Shown here one piece after another: positions 35,231-43,215 of a stretch of 64,000 bases of DNA; position 1 is the first letter of the stretch, and every line of letters begins with the position of its first letter. The notes below the pieces were generated by a model. It worked only from the letters and a program-made list of their open reading frames with translations. It made no database searches and was not told where the DNA came from. Location of the stretch: NCBI GenBank assembly GCA_049976505.1, contig JBMFIC010000002.1, positions 62,001 through 126,000 of the forward strand, read 5' to 3'. This stretch comes from CAYFFZ01 sp049976505. GTDB taxonomy: Archaea; Thermoproteota; Nitrososphaeria; Conexivisphaerales; UBA164. Both the position numbers and the translations under genes were made by a program.

Positions 35231-36055
35231 ATGAAGCTAGCAGTATATGTGCCGGATTCGGTACTGAGCGAGCGGGCAGGCCTTCTCAGCAAAACGGAGA
35301 AGGTGGGGCTGATAGCCCGGGCTGCGGCCATATTCGGAGTGGACGAGCTCAATATATACCACGATGACATGCATGGAAAGCACGAAGATCTTGAGCTCTT
35401 TACATCGATCCTGAACTATCTCCTCATACCTCCCTATCTTAGAAAGGTTGCCGTTCCGATAAAAGATGAGTTCAAGTACGTGGGGTTTCTCCCACCTCTT
35501 AACATACCCAGTCATATAATTTCCAAGGAAGATGAAGTTAGGTTTGGGTATGTTATAGAAAGGCACGGAAAGTTCTTCGTTGAGACAGGGCTTGAGAAAC
35601 CCGTTGAGCTGAGATCAAAGGAGAAGATCGAAAAGGGCATGATCGTTCCTATAAAGCTCATGAAGGAAAGGGGGGAGCTTTACGCAATCAAACATCCATA
35701 TAACGATTATTCGGGGTTCAAGGTAGGAAAGCTCTACAACATAAAGCAGGCTCTGGATAAGGCTTCTTCACAGAACGGCTTTATAATATTCACTTCTCGC
35801 GAAGGCAAACCCATCTCCAGGGAATGGGAAGGTCTGAAGGGCTTGCTAAAGGATACAAGAAGAGTCGACGTATTCTTTGGATCGCCAAAAAGAGGGCTTG
35901 AGGAGATGCTTAACGAAGAGCAAAAAAGGCTAGGGCTCTGGCTTAACATGATAGAAGGGCAGAAGGTCAAAACGGTTAGAACTGAGGAGGCCATGTACAT
36001 CTGTCTGGGACAGATAAACACTCTAGTCCGGCAGGCTGGCCCTGAAAATCTCTAA
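35231..36055 (+). CDS. SPOUT-class RNA methyltransferase-like protein
   Basis: The 274-residue protein resembles the archaeal/eukaryotic SPOUT family that includes human C9orf114 (SPOUT1). LAVYVPDSVLSE at the start, GLIARAAAIFGVDELNIYHDD near 28-48, and LLIPPYLRKVAVPIKDEFKYVGFLPPL near 65-90 are its first half. A small OB-like insert occupies about 105-170. VFFGSPKRGLEEML near 216 and a final AMYICLGQINTL form the knotted SAM-binding end. The target is probably rRNA or tRNA uridine, by analogy. Its end overlaps the convergent Pus10-like gene by 33 bases. Confidence 0.75.
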   Translation: MKLAVYVPDSVLSERAGLLSKTEKVGLIARAAAIFGVDELNIYHDDMHGKHEDLELFTSILNYLLIPPYLRKVAVPIKDEFKYVGFLPPLNIPSHIISKEDEVRFGYVIERHGKFFVETGLEKPVELRSKEKIEKGMIVPIKLMKERGELYAIKHPYNDYSGFKVGKLYNIKQALDKASSQNGFIIFTSREGKPISREWEGLKGLLKDTRRVDVFFGSPKRGLEEMLNEEQKRLGLWLNMIEGQKVKTVRTEEAMYICLGQINTLVRQAGPENL

Positions 36056-37141
36056 GGTAAAGGACTTAATGGCTCCTGGAGCGGCCAGGTAGTTCAATGG
36101 CTTTTTACCCCTGGAGGAGCTTTTGATGCTTAATACGCCGTAGAGGTTAATGCCGCTTTCCATCCTGCCAATAAAGCAGCACCCTTCAGCAAATCGATCC
36201 TTCAAAAGCTCAAGCCTCCTTTTCCATGTTCTTCTGCCATCCTGACCAACAAAGGTCAGCTCACCTGCCCGCTCGAACGATTTGACCAATTCCTCGCTAC
36301 AGCCTTCTGACGTCTCAACGCAGAGGCTGACGTCAAGAGTGAACGATCTGTTTAAGGAGAGAGGCGCTGAAACTGAATAGACGCTGAGGATCCTGATCCC
36401 GCTGACTGGCTCTCTGTCTATGATGAGCGGCGCCATCCTCCTTCTTTTTATGGACGAAAAAATAACGTAGACCGGATATCCCACTCCTGACGACGTAAGC
36501 TCTGGCATGTCCTTTAGAGGCCATATTATCTTTGGCACCGAGGAGGATAACCTCTCAGGCAGCTCAAAAAGAAGATATGATTCAAGGGAGTTATCCCTGC
36601 TCTTTCCAGTCCAGCTGCAGAGCTCGCAACCCTTTCCCCCGCATTTACTGCAGGGGGTTGCCTGAAGCCTTGAACCCTTACTCTTAGCCACGTTGAGCCT
36701 GTAAATTGCCCTTCTTTCGAGGACGATTACGTTTTTTAAGGAGCCATCGAACTCAATAACGACGTTTATTTCAGGCGATCCGCTCACACGTGCGCCCAAC
36801 TTTCTTGATATGTATCTTCTAAAGTAATTCGAGGCGGCGGATCTAACGGGGACGTAATCCACAAGTCCTAGCTCGATGCTTATGCTCCTGTCAGCTTCCT
36901 CGCAGGCCTCAGGCAGTCTTACGCCAACGTTAAAGGTCCTGAAATCATATTCGCCTAGTCTTCTGACTAGGAGGTTCTTGAGGTCCCTGCTGTAGAATAT
37001 CCCTCTGCATGTTTCGCAATGAGCTCTGTTCCTTCTGGCTTCTGAGAGATCGGCTGGACCTGCATTCTTTATGTATCGCCTGAGGCATCGGTCGCATATT
37101 TTGTGCTTTTTGAGAAGCTCCGCCGCCATACTGTTATCCAT
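36023..37141 (-). CDS. Pus10-like protein lacking the usual catalytic motif
   Basis: The 372-residue protein matches Pus10 in its N-terminal zinc region (CDRCLRRYIKN near 16 and HCETCRGIF near 42-50) and in the central TPCSKCGGKGCELCSWTGKS block near 157-175, the THUMP-domain end of Pus10. Pus10 enzymes continue with a GREDVDxRxLGxGRPF motif holding the catalytic Asp. Here the matching place reads PELTSSGVGYPVYVIFSS, without the Asp, and the C-terminal pseudouridine-synthase domain is hard to recognise. It may be an inactive or repurposed Pus10 that still binds tRNA. Calling it an active Psi54/55 synthase would not be safe. Confidence 0.65.
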   Translation of the reverse strand: MDNSMAAELLKKHKICDRCLRRYIKNAGPADLSEARRNRAHCETCRGIFYSRDLKNLLVRRLGEYDFRTFNVGVRLPEACEEADRSISIELGLVDYVPVRSAASNYFRRYISRKLGARVSGSPEINVVIEFDGSLKNVIVLERRAIYRLNVAKSKGSRLQATPCSKCGGKGCELCSWTGKSRDNSLESYLLFELPERLSSSVPKIIWPLKDMPELTSSGVGYPVYVIFSSIKRRRMAPLIIDREPVSGIRILSVYSVSAPLSLNRSFTLDVSLCVETSEGCSEELVKSFERAGELTFVGQDGRRTWKRRLELLKDRFAEGCCFIGRMESGINLYGVLSIKSSSRGKKPLNYLAAPGAIKSFTLEIFRASLPD

Positions 37142-37183
37142 TATTTAAATAGTTAAATATGAAGGCTTTTAAAAACTAATCGA

Positions 37184-38422
37184 ATGAGCTCGCTGCTTTC
37201 CTATATAACGATCTTTGTAATTACTGCCAGCCTGATATTTATCGGATTCTTTGGGGAGATATTCTTCAGGAGGACCGGCTTCTCCGAGTACATATTTCTG
37301 ATAATTATCGGAATTCTTCTCGGACCCATTCTGAACGTGTTCAAGCTCTCCCTTATACTGCCAATTCTGCCGTACGTCTCCCAGTTGACTCTTGCAATGA
37401 TCATGCTTGAGCTGGGAATGAGCTTCAAGTTCGAGGACCTTCTTTCACAGGGCAGGAGCGCTGGGCTCAGAACAATTCTCTACGTGGGGTTCTCCATACT
37501 CCTCATATTCGTAATCTTCAAGTACATTTTTGGCTGGAGCAGCTATTCATCGTTCTTTCTGGCCACGGCAATTGGAGGCGAGACTACCGCGGCGATAGTT
37601 CCGTATCTGGCAAAATCCCTGAAAAACGATGAGTTCTTCGCCAACGTTACGCTGGAGGCAAGCCTGAACAGCGTGTTGCTCATTGTGCTCTTCACATTTG
37701 GACTGAACTCATACCTTCAGCACGTTCCGTTTAACGTGAGCGGCCTTGAGAGCATCATAAGCTCGGTCATTGCGCAGATAAGCATTGGCATAGTGATTGG
37801 GTTCGTCGCAGCAGTTGTCTGGATAGACTTCACAAGAATGTTCTGGGCTGAGGAGTACTTTTACATAGCCACAATAGGCTACACGCTTGCCATCTATGCT
37901 TTTGTCTCGCTGATAAACGGAAGCGCAATACTAAGCGTGCTGACGTTCGGAGCTATTCTCATGAACAACAAGACCTTTCTTAAGATGTTTGGCAGAAAAA
38001 CCGACGAGCAGATCATAGATATGCAGGTTAATTACATCAAGACATTTCAGAAGGAGATAACGTTCTTCCTCAGGACATACTTCTTTTTCTTCATAGGTCT
38101 GGTGTTTTTTATAGACAAGCTTCTGGACCTTCTGACATACCTTTATCTTGCAGCGCTTCTCGGGACCCTTCTTCTGTCCAGGTTTATTTCTGTGATGATA
38201 TCCATTAAGAACGCAGAGCTCAGGCCAGCCTATTATGTTATGTTGTCACAGGGACTTACGCTTGCGGTTCTTGCGTCGCTGGCCCTCTATTACTCTCTGC
38301 CGATGTCACACTACATAATGACGCTTACGTCTCTTATAATTCTGCTTACAAATATCATAACGACAACAAGCTGGGCAAAGCTGTCCGCGAAATACCTAAC
38401 TTACACATCCCAGAAGTACTGA
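37184..38422 (+). CDS. Cation/proton antiporter (CPA2 type)
   Basis: The 412-residue membrane protein has about 12 to 13 hydrophobic spans and resembles Na+/H+ or K+/H+ exchangers of the KefB/NapA type. Family features are GFFGEIFFRRTGFSEYIFLIIIG near 21-43, LTLAMIMLELGMSFKFEDLL near 68-87, and AIGGETTAAIVPYLAKSL near 128-145 in place of the usual GATDP or SPT loop. It lacks a C-terminal RCK/TrkA domain. The TGA stop is the first three bases of a repeat right end (copy D). Confidence 0.87.
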   Translation: MSSLLSYITIFVITASLIFIGFFGEIFFRRTGFSEYIFLIIIGILLGPILNVFKLSLILPILPYVSQLTLAMIMLELGMSFKFEDLLSQGRSAGLRTILYVGFSILLIFVIFKYIFGWSSYSSFFLATAIGGETTAAIVPYLAKSLKNDEFFANVTLEASLNSVLLIVLFTFGLNSYLQHVPFNVSGLESIISSVIAQISIGIVIGFVAAVVWIDFTRMFWAEEYFYIATIGYTLAIYAFVSLINGSAILSVLTFGAILMNNKTFLKMFGRKTDEQIIDMQVNYIKTFQKEITFFLRTYFFFFIGLVFFIDKLLDLLTYLYLAALLGTLLLSRFISVMISIKNAELRPAYYVMLSQGLTLAVLASLALYYSLPMSHYIMTLTSLIILLTNIITTTSWAKLSAKYLTYTSQKY

Positions 38423-38460
38423 CCTCCTCCCCGCCCTTCAGGGCGAGGCTTTAGCTAATT
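38420..38460 (-). mobile_element. Minimal repeat element, copy D
   Basis: On the minus strand, 41 bases run from AATTAGCTAAAG to the hairpin CGCCCTGAAGGGCG and GGGGAGGAGGTCA, preceded by TTAC (plus-strand GTAA at 38461-38464). The left palindrome and the CGAGACCTCGGG core are missing. The hairpin loop reads TGAA, the reverse complement of the TTCA loop in other copies. The right end overlaps the antiporter stop codon. Confidence 0.6.
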
Positions 38461-38482
38461 GTAAGAGCCCAATAGGAGGAAA

Positions 38483-38492
38483 AGCTTTATTA
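38483..38492 (+). promoter_or_regulatory. TATA box of rps25e
   Basis: AGCTTTATTA is centred about 29 bases before the ATG at 38517, just outside the left flank of repeat copy D. Confidence 0.4.
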
Positions 38493-38516
38493 ACTCATGT
38501 CATCAGATGAAAAAAC

Positions 38517-38858
38517 ATGGGAGGTAACAAAAAGAAGACCCTAGCTGCGATGGAGAAGGAACAGATGAGAGAGGAGCTAAAGAAGATGGGTGCTCTTGAG
38601 AAGAAGAAGGAGAAGAAGCCAGCAGAGGAGAAGACCAAATCAAAATCTGAGTTCATAATGACGCTCACGGAGGCAGAGGTCATGAACGTCATAAGGACGA
38701 TGCCGTACGTCACTCCCTATCAGATTTCCAAAGCCCTCGGAGTAAAGGTCAGCGTGGCCAAGAACTTCCTTGAGCAGCTCAGGGCCAAGGGATACCTGAA
38801 GATCGTTGGAGGGGTGAGCGGCAGGTACATATACGTTCCCGTAACTGCCGCAAGCTAG
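38517..38858 (+). CDS. rps25e: 30S ribosomal protein eS25
   Basis: The 113-residue protein has the usual lysine-rich disordered N-terminus (about 1-45), then a winged helix: LTEAEVMNVIRTMPYVTPYQISKALGV near 50-76 and AKNFLEQLRAKGYLKIVGGVSGRYIYVP at the end. In archaea eS25 is found mainly in the Thermoproteota side, which helps place the organism. It has its own promoter and is followed by a T-rich stretch. Confidence 0.95.
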   Translation: MGGNKKKTLAAMEKEQMREELKKMGALEKKKEKKPAEEKTKSKSEFIMTLTEAEVMNVIRTMPYVTPYQISKALGVKVSVAKNFLEQLRAKGYLKIVGGVSGRYIYVPVTAAS

Positions 38859-38866
38859 AAAACGGT

Positions 38867-38891
38867 GTTTTAATTTTTGTTTACTTATTTT
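38867..38891 (+). terminator. T-rich terminator after rps25e
   Basis: The stretch holds runs of T (GTTTTAATTTTTGTTTACTTATTTT) starting about nine bases after the eS25 stop. Archaeal RNA polymerase terminates at such oligo-T tracts without a hairpin. Confidence 0.4.
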
Positions 38892-38982
38892 AACAAACTA
38901 ATCTTGACTAGGTCAAAATGTTGAAATTATTTAGAGTTAAATTTAAAAAGGGAGCTTAGAAAAGATCTAACAAATAATCGAA

Positions 38983-40317
38983 ATGGAAAAAGGAAGTCTG
39001 CTATTTAAGGAAGAGAAAACCGCGTTTGCACAACCTACTTATGATGAACAAGTCCTGAACTACCTTGCGGAGAAGGTTGGAACGCCATACTACCTCACGG
39101 ACGAAAGAACGATCGCCAGAAACTACGAGCGGCTTAAGAACGCCTACTCTGTGTACAAGGGAAACGTGATCATCGCATACTCGGTTAAGGCGAACTTTAA
39201 CCCATACATTCTTAACTTCCTGAGCAGAATGGGAAGCCACTTTGACGTTACCTCGGCGGAGGAGCTATACTTTCTGTTAAAATCTGGAGGCAGTCCAGAA
39301 AACGTCATTTACACCAGCGTGACCGAGACCGAGAGCGAGTACAGAGAGGTCATGTCCAAGGGAGTCAGGAGGATAGTAGTAAGCTCGATGAGAGGAATGT
39401 ATAACGCGATCGAGGCAGGAAGGCTTCTAAACGTGGTTCCAGAGATCAGCGTGAGGGTGAACCCGGAGGTTCAGGTAAGAGCTGAGGTAAGGTCGGCCAT
39501 GAAGGTAAGCAAGTTTGGCGTTCCGCTCAACGGATCCAATCCGGAGTCAGCATACAAGATGGTGAAGATTCTGCTGGATGAGCCCAGCGTTAAATTTGGA
39601 GGATTTCACTTCCACCTTGGATCTCAGCTCGAGGATCCAAACGCCTACCTGCAGGCGCTGGAGAAGATAAAGCAGTTGATTCTGAAGATAAAGAAGGAAA
39701 GGGAGTTCAAGATCAGCTTTCTCGACCTTGGCGGCGGAACGCCAGTTAATTACGGGGTTAAGGTCCCAACTCCAGAGGAGATAGCAAGCACTATTATTGG
39801 AAAGATCAACGAGCTGGTTGAGGTTAACGGGGACTTCTTCACGCTGGCCGTTGAGTCCGGTAGATACATTGTTGCGGAGTCAACGGTCATGGTTTCAAGA
39901 ATAGTTAACACCAAGTACTATGGGACAAAGAAGATAATCTACCTGGATGCTGGATATCACTACCTGCTTGATATAGCTCTCCTTCAGCAGGTCTATCCTT
40001 TGGAGGTGGTAGGCGGAAAGGAGAGCAACGAGGAGAAGCCGATAGTCGCCGGAAGGCTCTGCGATTCGATGGACGTATTCCAGGTTGGTCCAGAATCGAA
40101 GCTGGATGGCGCTGAGCCGGGAAAGCTGGTACTAATCAAGAACGTTGGAGCATACTCCCTAGTCTTCAACATGCCATTCCACAGCCAGGTGAAGCCTGCT
40201 GTGATCTACAGATCTTCCGATGGAAAGTACTATCTAGCAAGAAAGAAGCAGGAGCTTGAGGACCTCTACGAGGAGGAGGGTGGGTCCCTTCTCAAGGACA
40301 GAGTAAGGGTCATTTAA
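38983..40317 (+). CDS. lysA: Diaminopimelate decarboxylase-like enzyme
   Basis: The 444-residue fold-type III PLP decarboxylase has the PLP lysine in IIAYSVKANFNPYI near 62-75, the HFHLGSQ histidine near 209-215, the glycine-rich LDLGGGTPVNYG near 247-258, and AGRLCDSMDVF near 356-366, the substrate-site cysteine and aspartate. This layout fits LysA (lysine from meso-DAP). Carboxynorspermidine or ornithine/arginine decarboxylases share it, and many crenarchaea make lysine by the AAA route, so specificity is uncertain. It is a single gene; its end overlaps the convergent neighbour by eight bases. Confidence 0.82.
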   Translation: MEKGSLLFKEEKTAFAQPTYDEQVLNYLAEKVGTPYYLTDERTIARNYERLKNAYSVYKGNVIIAYSVKANFNPYILNFLSRMGSHFDVTSAEELYFLLKSGGSPENVIYTSVTETESEYREVMSKGVRRIVVSSMRGMYNAIEAGRLLNVVPEISVRVNPEVQVRAEVRSAMKVSKFGVPLNGSNPESAYKMVKILLDEPSVKFGGFHFHLGSQLEDPNAYLQALEKIKQLILKIKKEREFKISFLDLGGGTPVNYGVKVPTPEEIASTIIGKINELVEVNGDFFTLAVESGRYIVAESTVMVSRIVNTKYYGTKKIIYLDAGYHYLLDIALLQQVYPLEVVGGKESNEEKPIVAGRLCDSMDVFQVGPESKLDGAEPGKLVLIKNVGAYSLVFNMPFHSQVKPAVIYRSSDGKYYLARKKQELEDLYEEEGGSLLKDRVRVI

Positions 40318-41071
40318 TAAGGTTCACCAGCTCCATTATAATTTCCTTTAGCTGGGTCATTTTTTTAGACTCAACCTCTCCAAACATAAACTCCCTGCCA
40401 GCCCGCTGGATCCTCTCTACCCCAAGCTCCGCATATTCATGAAAGAAAAATATGCTGGCCTCAAGGCTCTTGCTGTTTGATATTAGCCCCAAGGCCTTCT
40501 TCAGAGTGATCTCCGATCTTCCCCTTTCCTGATATGAAGCAAGAACGTCAAGCCTGTGGGCCAGAATTTCTCCTATGTTGGCATCAGGCTCAAGTATTGC
40601 CAGCAGCCTGTTTGCGATTTGAGAGTTCGCGGAGTTTATCTGGGTGAAGAAGTGCGAGGGGCTTATCGTCGAGCCCCCTATGGCAGCAACCGCTTCTAGA
40701 AGGCTCGCAGCCGAAGCATAGAAGAAAGGGCCAGAGCTCGAATAGCTTAGATAGCTGAGCGATTTTAGCACGGCCGACCTTGCCTTTTCTCTCAGAAAGC
40801 CTTTACTGTCCCTGACAACTGCAAGGCCGTACCTCAGCTGCGGATCGTAAATCGGCCTGCTGTTGTAATCAAGCGTTCCGGGCTCTTTTATCCCAAAGAC
40901 TATTATCCTTTTTTTCTCGTCGAATATCATGGGCTGCAGATCCGATGGGAAGAGGGCAACATCTTTGAAACAGAAGTCGTAGCTGATCCTCTTTACGTGA
41001 CAGCCTACCTCTATTAGGGATAGATCTGGAAAGCTTTTTATGAGCTCCTGAATTTCCTCAAGGCTCAGCAT
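40310..41071 (-). CDS. Uncharacterised 253-residue protein
   Basis: I do not recognise this protein. It is soluble and mixed alpha/beta. The first 100 residues look strand-rich (SLIEVGCHVKRISYDFCFKDVALFP, RIIVFGIKEPGTLDY), and the rest is helical, ending in a charged helix (SKKMTQLKEIIMELVNLIK). No metal or nucleotide motif is obvious. It diverges from the gamma-carbonic anhydrase gene and converges with lysA. Codon use matches the core genome, so it is probably an established archaeal gene. Confidence 0.6.
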   Translation of the reverse strand: MLSLEEIQELIKSFPDLSLIEVGCHVKRISYDFCFKDVALFPSDLQPMIFDEKKRIIVFGIKEPGTLDYNSRPIYDPQLRYGLAVVRDSKGFLREKARSAVLKSLSYLSYSSSGPFFYASAASLLEAVAAIGGSTISPSHFFTQINSANSQIANRLLAILEPDANIGEILAHRLDVLASYQERGRSEITLKKALGLISNSKSLEASIFFFHEYAELGVERIQRAGREFMFGEVESKKMTQLKEIIMELVNLIK

Positions 41072-41133
41072 GCTTTCACCTGCTGCGTTTTTTATGATTA
41101 TCTTAATTTAGATGCTGTTATTAAGATTTTAAC

Positions 41134-41646
41134 ATGACCTTGATAGAAATAGAGGGGAAGAAGCCGTTCGTGCATCCCTCAAGCTACGTTGCTCCAAACG
41201 CTATAATAATCGGCGACGTAAGAATAAAGGAAAGTGGAAGCGTGTGGTTCTATGCCGTGCTGCGCGGGGACACCAGCTCGATCGAGGTCGGCGAATACAG
41301 CACGATTCTAGAAGGCGCCTTGATCAAGCCAGATGAGTCCTCGTGCGTTATAGGAAGAAAGGTTACTGTTGGAAAGGGAGCCATTGTTGAGGGAGCTGTT
41401 ATCGAGGATGAAAGCGTAATAGGAGCAGGCGCAATAGTCCTTGAGAACGCGCGAATAGGAAGGAGCAGCTTCATCGCGGCCGGAAGTCTGGTGCCTCAGG
41501 GCATGATAATCCCGGAAAACAGCCTAGTCATGGGCAATCCAGCTAAGATAGTAGGTGAGGTCAAACCCCATCACAGAAAGTACGCGGAGGAAAGTTGGAG
41601 AAAATCCTTAATACTTACAGACTCGTATAGAAAGCTAACGATATAA
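41134..41646 (+). CDS. Gamma-class carbonic anhydrase-like hexapeptide protein
   Basis: The 170-residue left-handed beta-helix protein belongs to the gamma-carbonic anhydrase/YrdA group. The opening HPSSYVAPNAIIIGDVRIKESGSVWFYAVLRGD (about 16-48) is diagnostic: the R and D of LRGD are active-site residues. However the usual zinc histidines after the repeats (HxxHG) are not seen: the coil reads SSCVIGRKVTVGKGAIVEGAV. It may therefore be a non-catalytic or acyltransferase-like relative. The TTG start of the GTPase follows after three bases, so they are probably one transcript. Confidence 0.78.
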   Translation: MTLIEIEGKKPFVHPSSYVAPNAIIIGDVRIKESGSVWFYAVLRGDTSSIEVGEYSTILEGALIKPDESSCVIGRKVTVGKGAIVEGAVIEDESVIGAGAIVLENARIGRSSFIAAGSLVPQGMIIPENSLVMGNPAKIVGEVKPHHRKYAEESWRKSLILTDSYRKLTI

Positions 41647-41649
41647 AAA

Positions 41650-43215
41650 TTGGACAAGGAGAGCGAGTCGGGTAATATAGAATATAAGCTTTTACTTGAC
41701 AGATTGACAGAGGAGAAGGCAGAAAGGCTTGCAGCCCAGATGCTCTACAGGCTTAATGAGGGACACGGAGAGGCATTTTACATTCTAGGGCTCTCGGATG
41801 ATGGTGAGCCGGTTGGCCTAAGCGACGAGGAGCTCATGAAATCGCTCGAAAACCTAAAAATGATTGCCCAGAAGGCCGGGGCAAGCATGCAGATCATCAG
41901 AACGGTCCTTGGAGAGAAGGGAGCTGTCGCGGAAGTGTACCTGAGACGAAGCAGGAACTATCCGCCAGTTGAGGTCTCAGTTGCCCTTCTTGGCAACGTC
42001 GACGCAGGAAAGTCAACGCTCAAAGGCGTTCTTGCGTTCTCCACCCTTGATAACGGAAACGGCTACGCCATGTCTCTTGTGGCGAGGTACCTTCACGAGA
42101 TCAAGATGAGAAGAACGTCATCCGTATCGGTACACATCCTTGGATATGACTCTGAAGGAAGGCTGGTTAACGACATGCTTCAGAGCTATAATGAGGCTGA
42201 AATCTACCTGAGGAGCAACAAGATAATACATCTGATAGACCTTGCTGGACACGAGAAATACCTCAAGACCACGCTCAAGGGAATAATGGGAAACCTTCCC
42301 GACTATAACATGCTCGTCGTTTCTCTGAGCAGCGGACCAATCGGGACGTTCAGGGAACATCTTGGAATTTCGGTGGCACTGAAGATACCGATAATTATCG
42401 TGTTTACCAAGATGGACATGGCCCCCAAGCCGGTTGCTGAAATGGCGGTCAACGAAGTGGTGAAGCTGCTGAAGATGCCAGGCGTAGACAAAATACCATT
42501 CTTCGTGAAGGATGACTCGGATCTCATAGTTGCCTCCAAGAACGTGGCCAACGGGAGGATCACCCCGATATTCTTCGTGTCGAACAAGACAGGAGAGGGC
42601 CTGGACCTTCTCAAGAAGTTCCTTAACTTTCTCCCAAGGAGGATGAGCTGGGAGGATAAGATTTCGAAGGGATTTCTGCTTTACATCGACGATATATTCA
42701 GGGTTACCGGAGTAGGAACCGTAGTGAGCGGGCTGATCAGCTCAGGGGGCGTTAAGGAGGGGGAGGAGATGTTCCTCGGCCCCATGAATGACGGAAGCTT
42801 CAGAAAAGTGATAATAACTTCAATATACAAAAGCAGAGTTCCGGTTGAGAGGGCATACGCTGGAGATTACGTCACGATAGCGCTCAGCAAGGTCGAGCCA
42901 GATGAAATCAGGAGCGGCATGGTACTGACGGATCTCAAGAGCGCCAGACCAACCTGGAGGTTCAGGGCCGACATTAGGGTTCTCCATCACCCCACGCTGA
43001 TAAAGGCTGGCTACGAGCCAGTTGTACAGGTAAACACGGTCAAGGAGACTGCGAAGATCATAAGCTCGGAGCCTCCATACCTCAAAACCGGAGAGTTCGG
43101 TAGCGCCGTCTTTCAGTTCAAGTACAGGCCCGTGGTAGTCAGGGAGGGAGACACTTTTATATTCAGGGAAGGAAAGGCCAGAGGGATAGGGAGAATTACG
43201 GCAATCTTAAACTAG
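41650..43215 (+). CDS. GTPBP1-like translational GTPase
   Basis: The 521-residue protein belongs to the EF-Tu superfamily branch with GTPBP1/GTPBP2. An N-terminal domain (about 1-108) precedes the G domain. G1 is LLGNVDAGKSTLKG near 113-126, G3 is IDLAGHEKY near 197-205, and G4 is TKMD rather than NKxD. Domains II and III follow (about 340-521). In eukaryotes relatives act in ribosome rescue and mRNA turnover; the archaeal role is unknown. The start is TTG at 41650. It converges with the secretion ATPase with a nine-base overlap. Confidence 0.87.
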   Translation: MDKESESGNIEYKLLLDRLTEEKAERLAAQMLYRLNEGHGEAFYILGLSDDGEPVGLSDEELMKSLENLKMIAQKAGASMQIIRTVLGEKGAVAEVYLRRSRNYPPVEVSVALLGNVDAGKSTLKGVLAFSTLDNGNGYAMSLVARYLHEIKMRRTSSVSVHILGYDSEGRLVNDMLQSYNEAEIYLRSNKIIHLIDLAGHEKYLKTTLKGIMGNLPDYNMLVVSLSSGPIGTFREHLGISVALKIPIIIVFTKMDMAPKPVAEMAVNEVVKLLKMPGVDKIPFFVKDDSDLIVASKNVANGRITPIFFVSNKTGEGLDLLKKFLNFLPRRMSWEDKISKGFLLYIDDIFRVTGVGTVVSGLISSGGVKEGEEMFLGPMNDGSFRKVIITSIYKSRVPVERAYAGDYVTIALSKVEPDEIRSGMVLTDLKSARPTWRFRADIRVLHHPTLIKAGYEPVVQVNTVKETAKIISSEPPYLKTGEFGSAVFQFKYRPVVVREGDTFIFREGKARGIGRITAILN

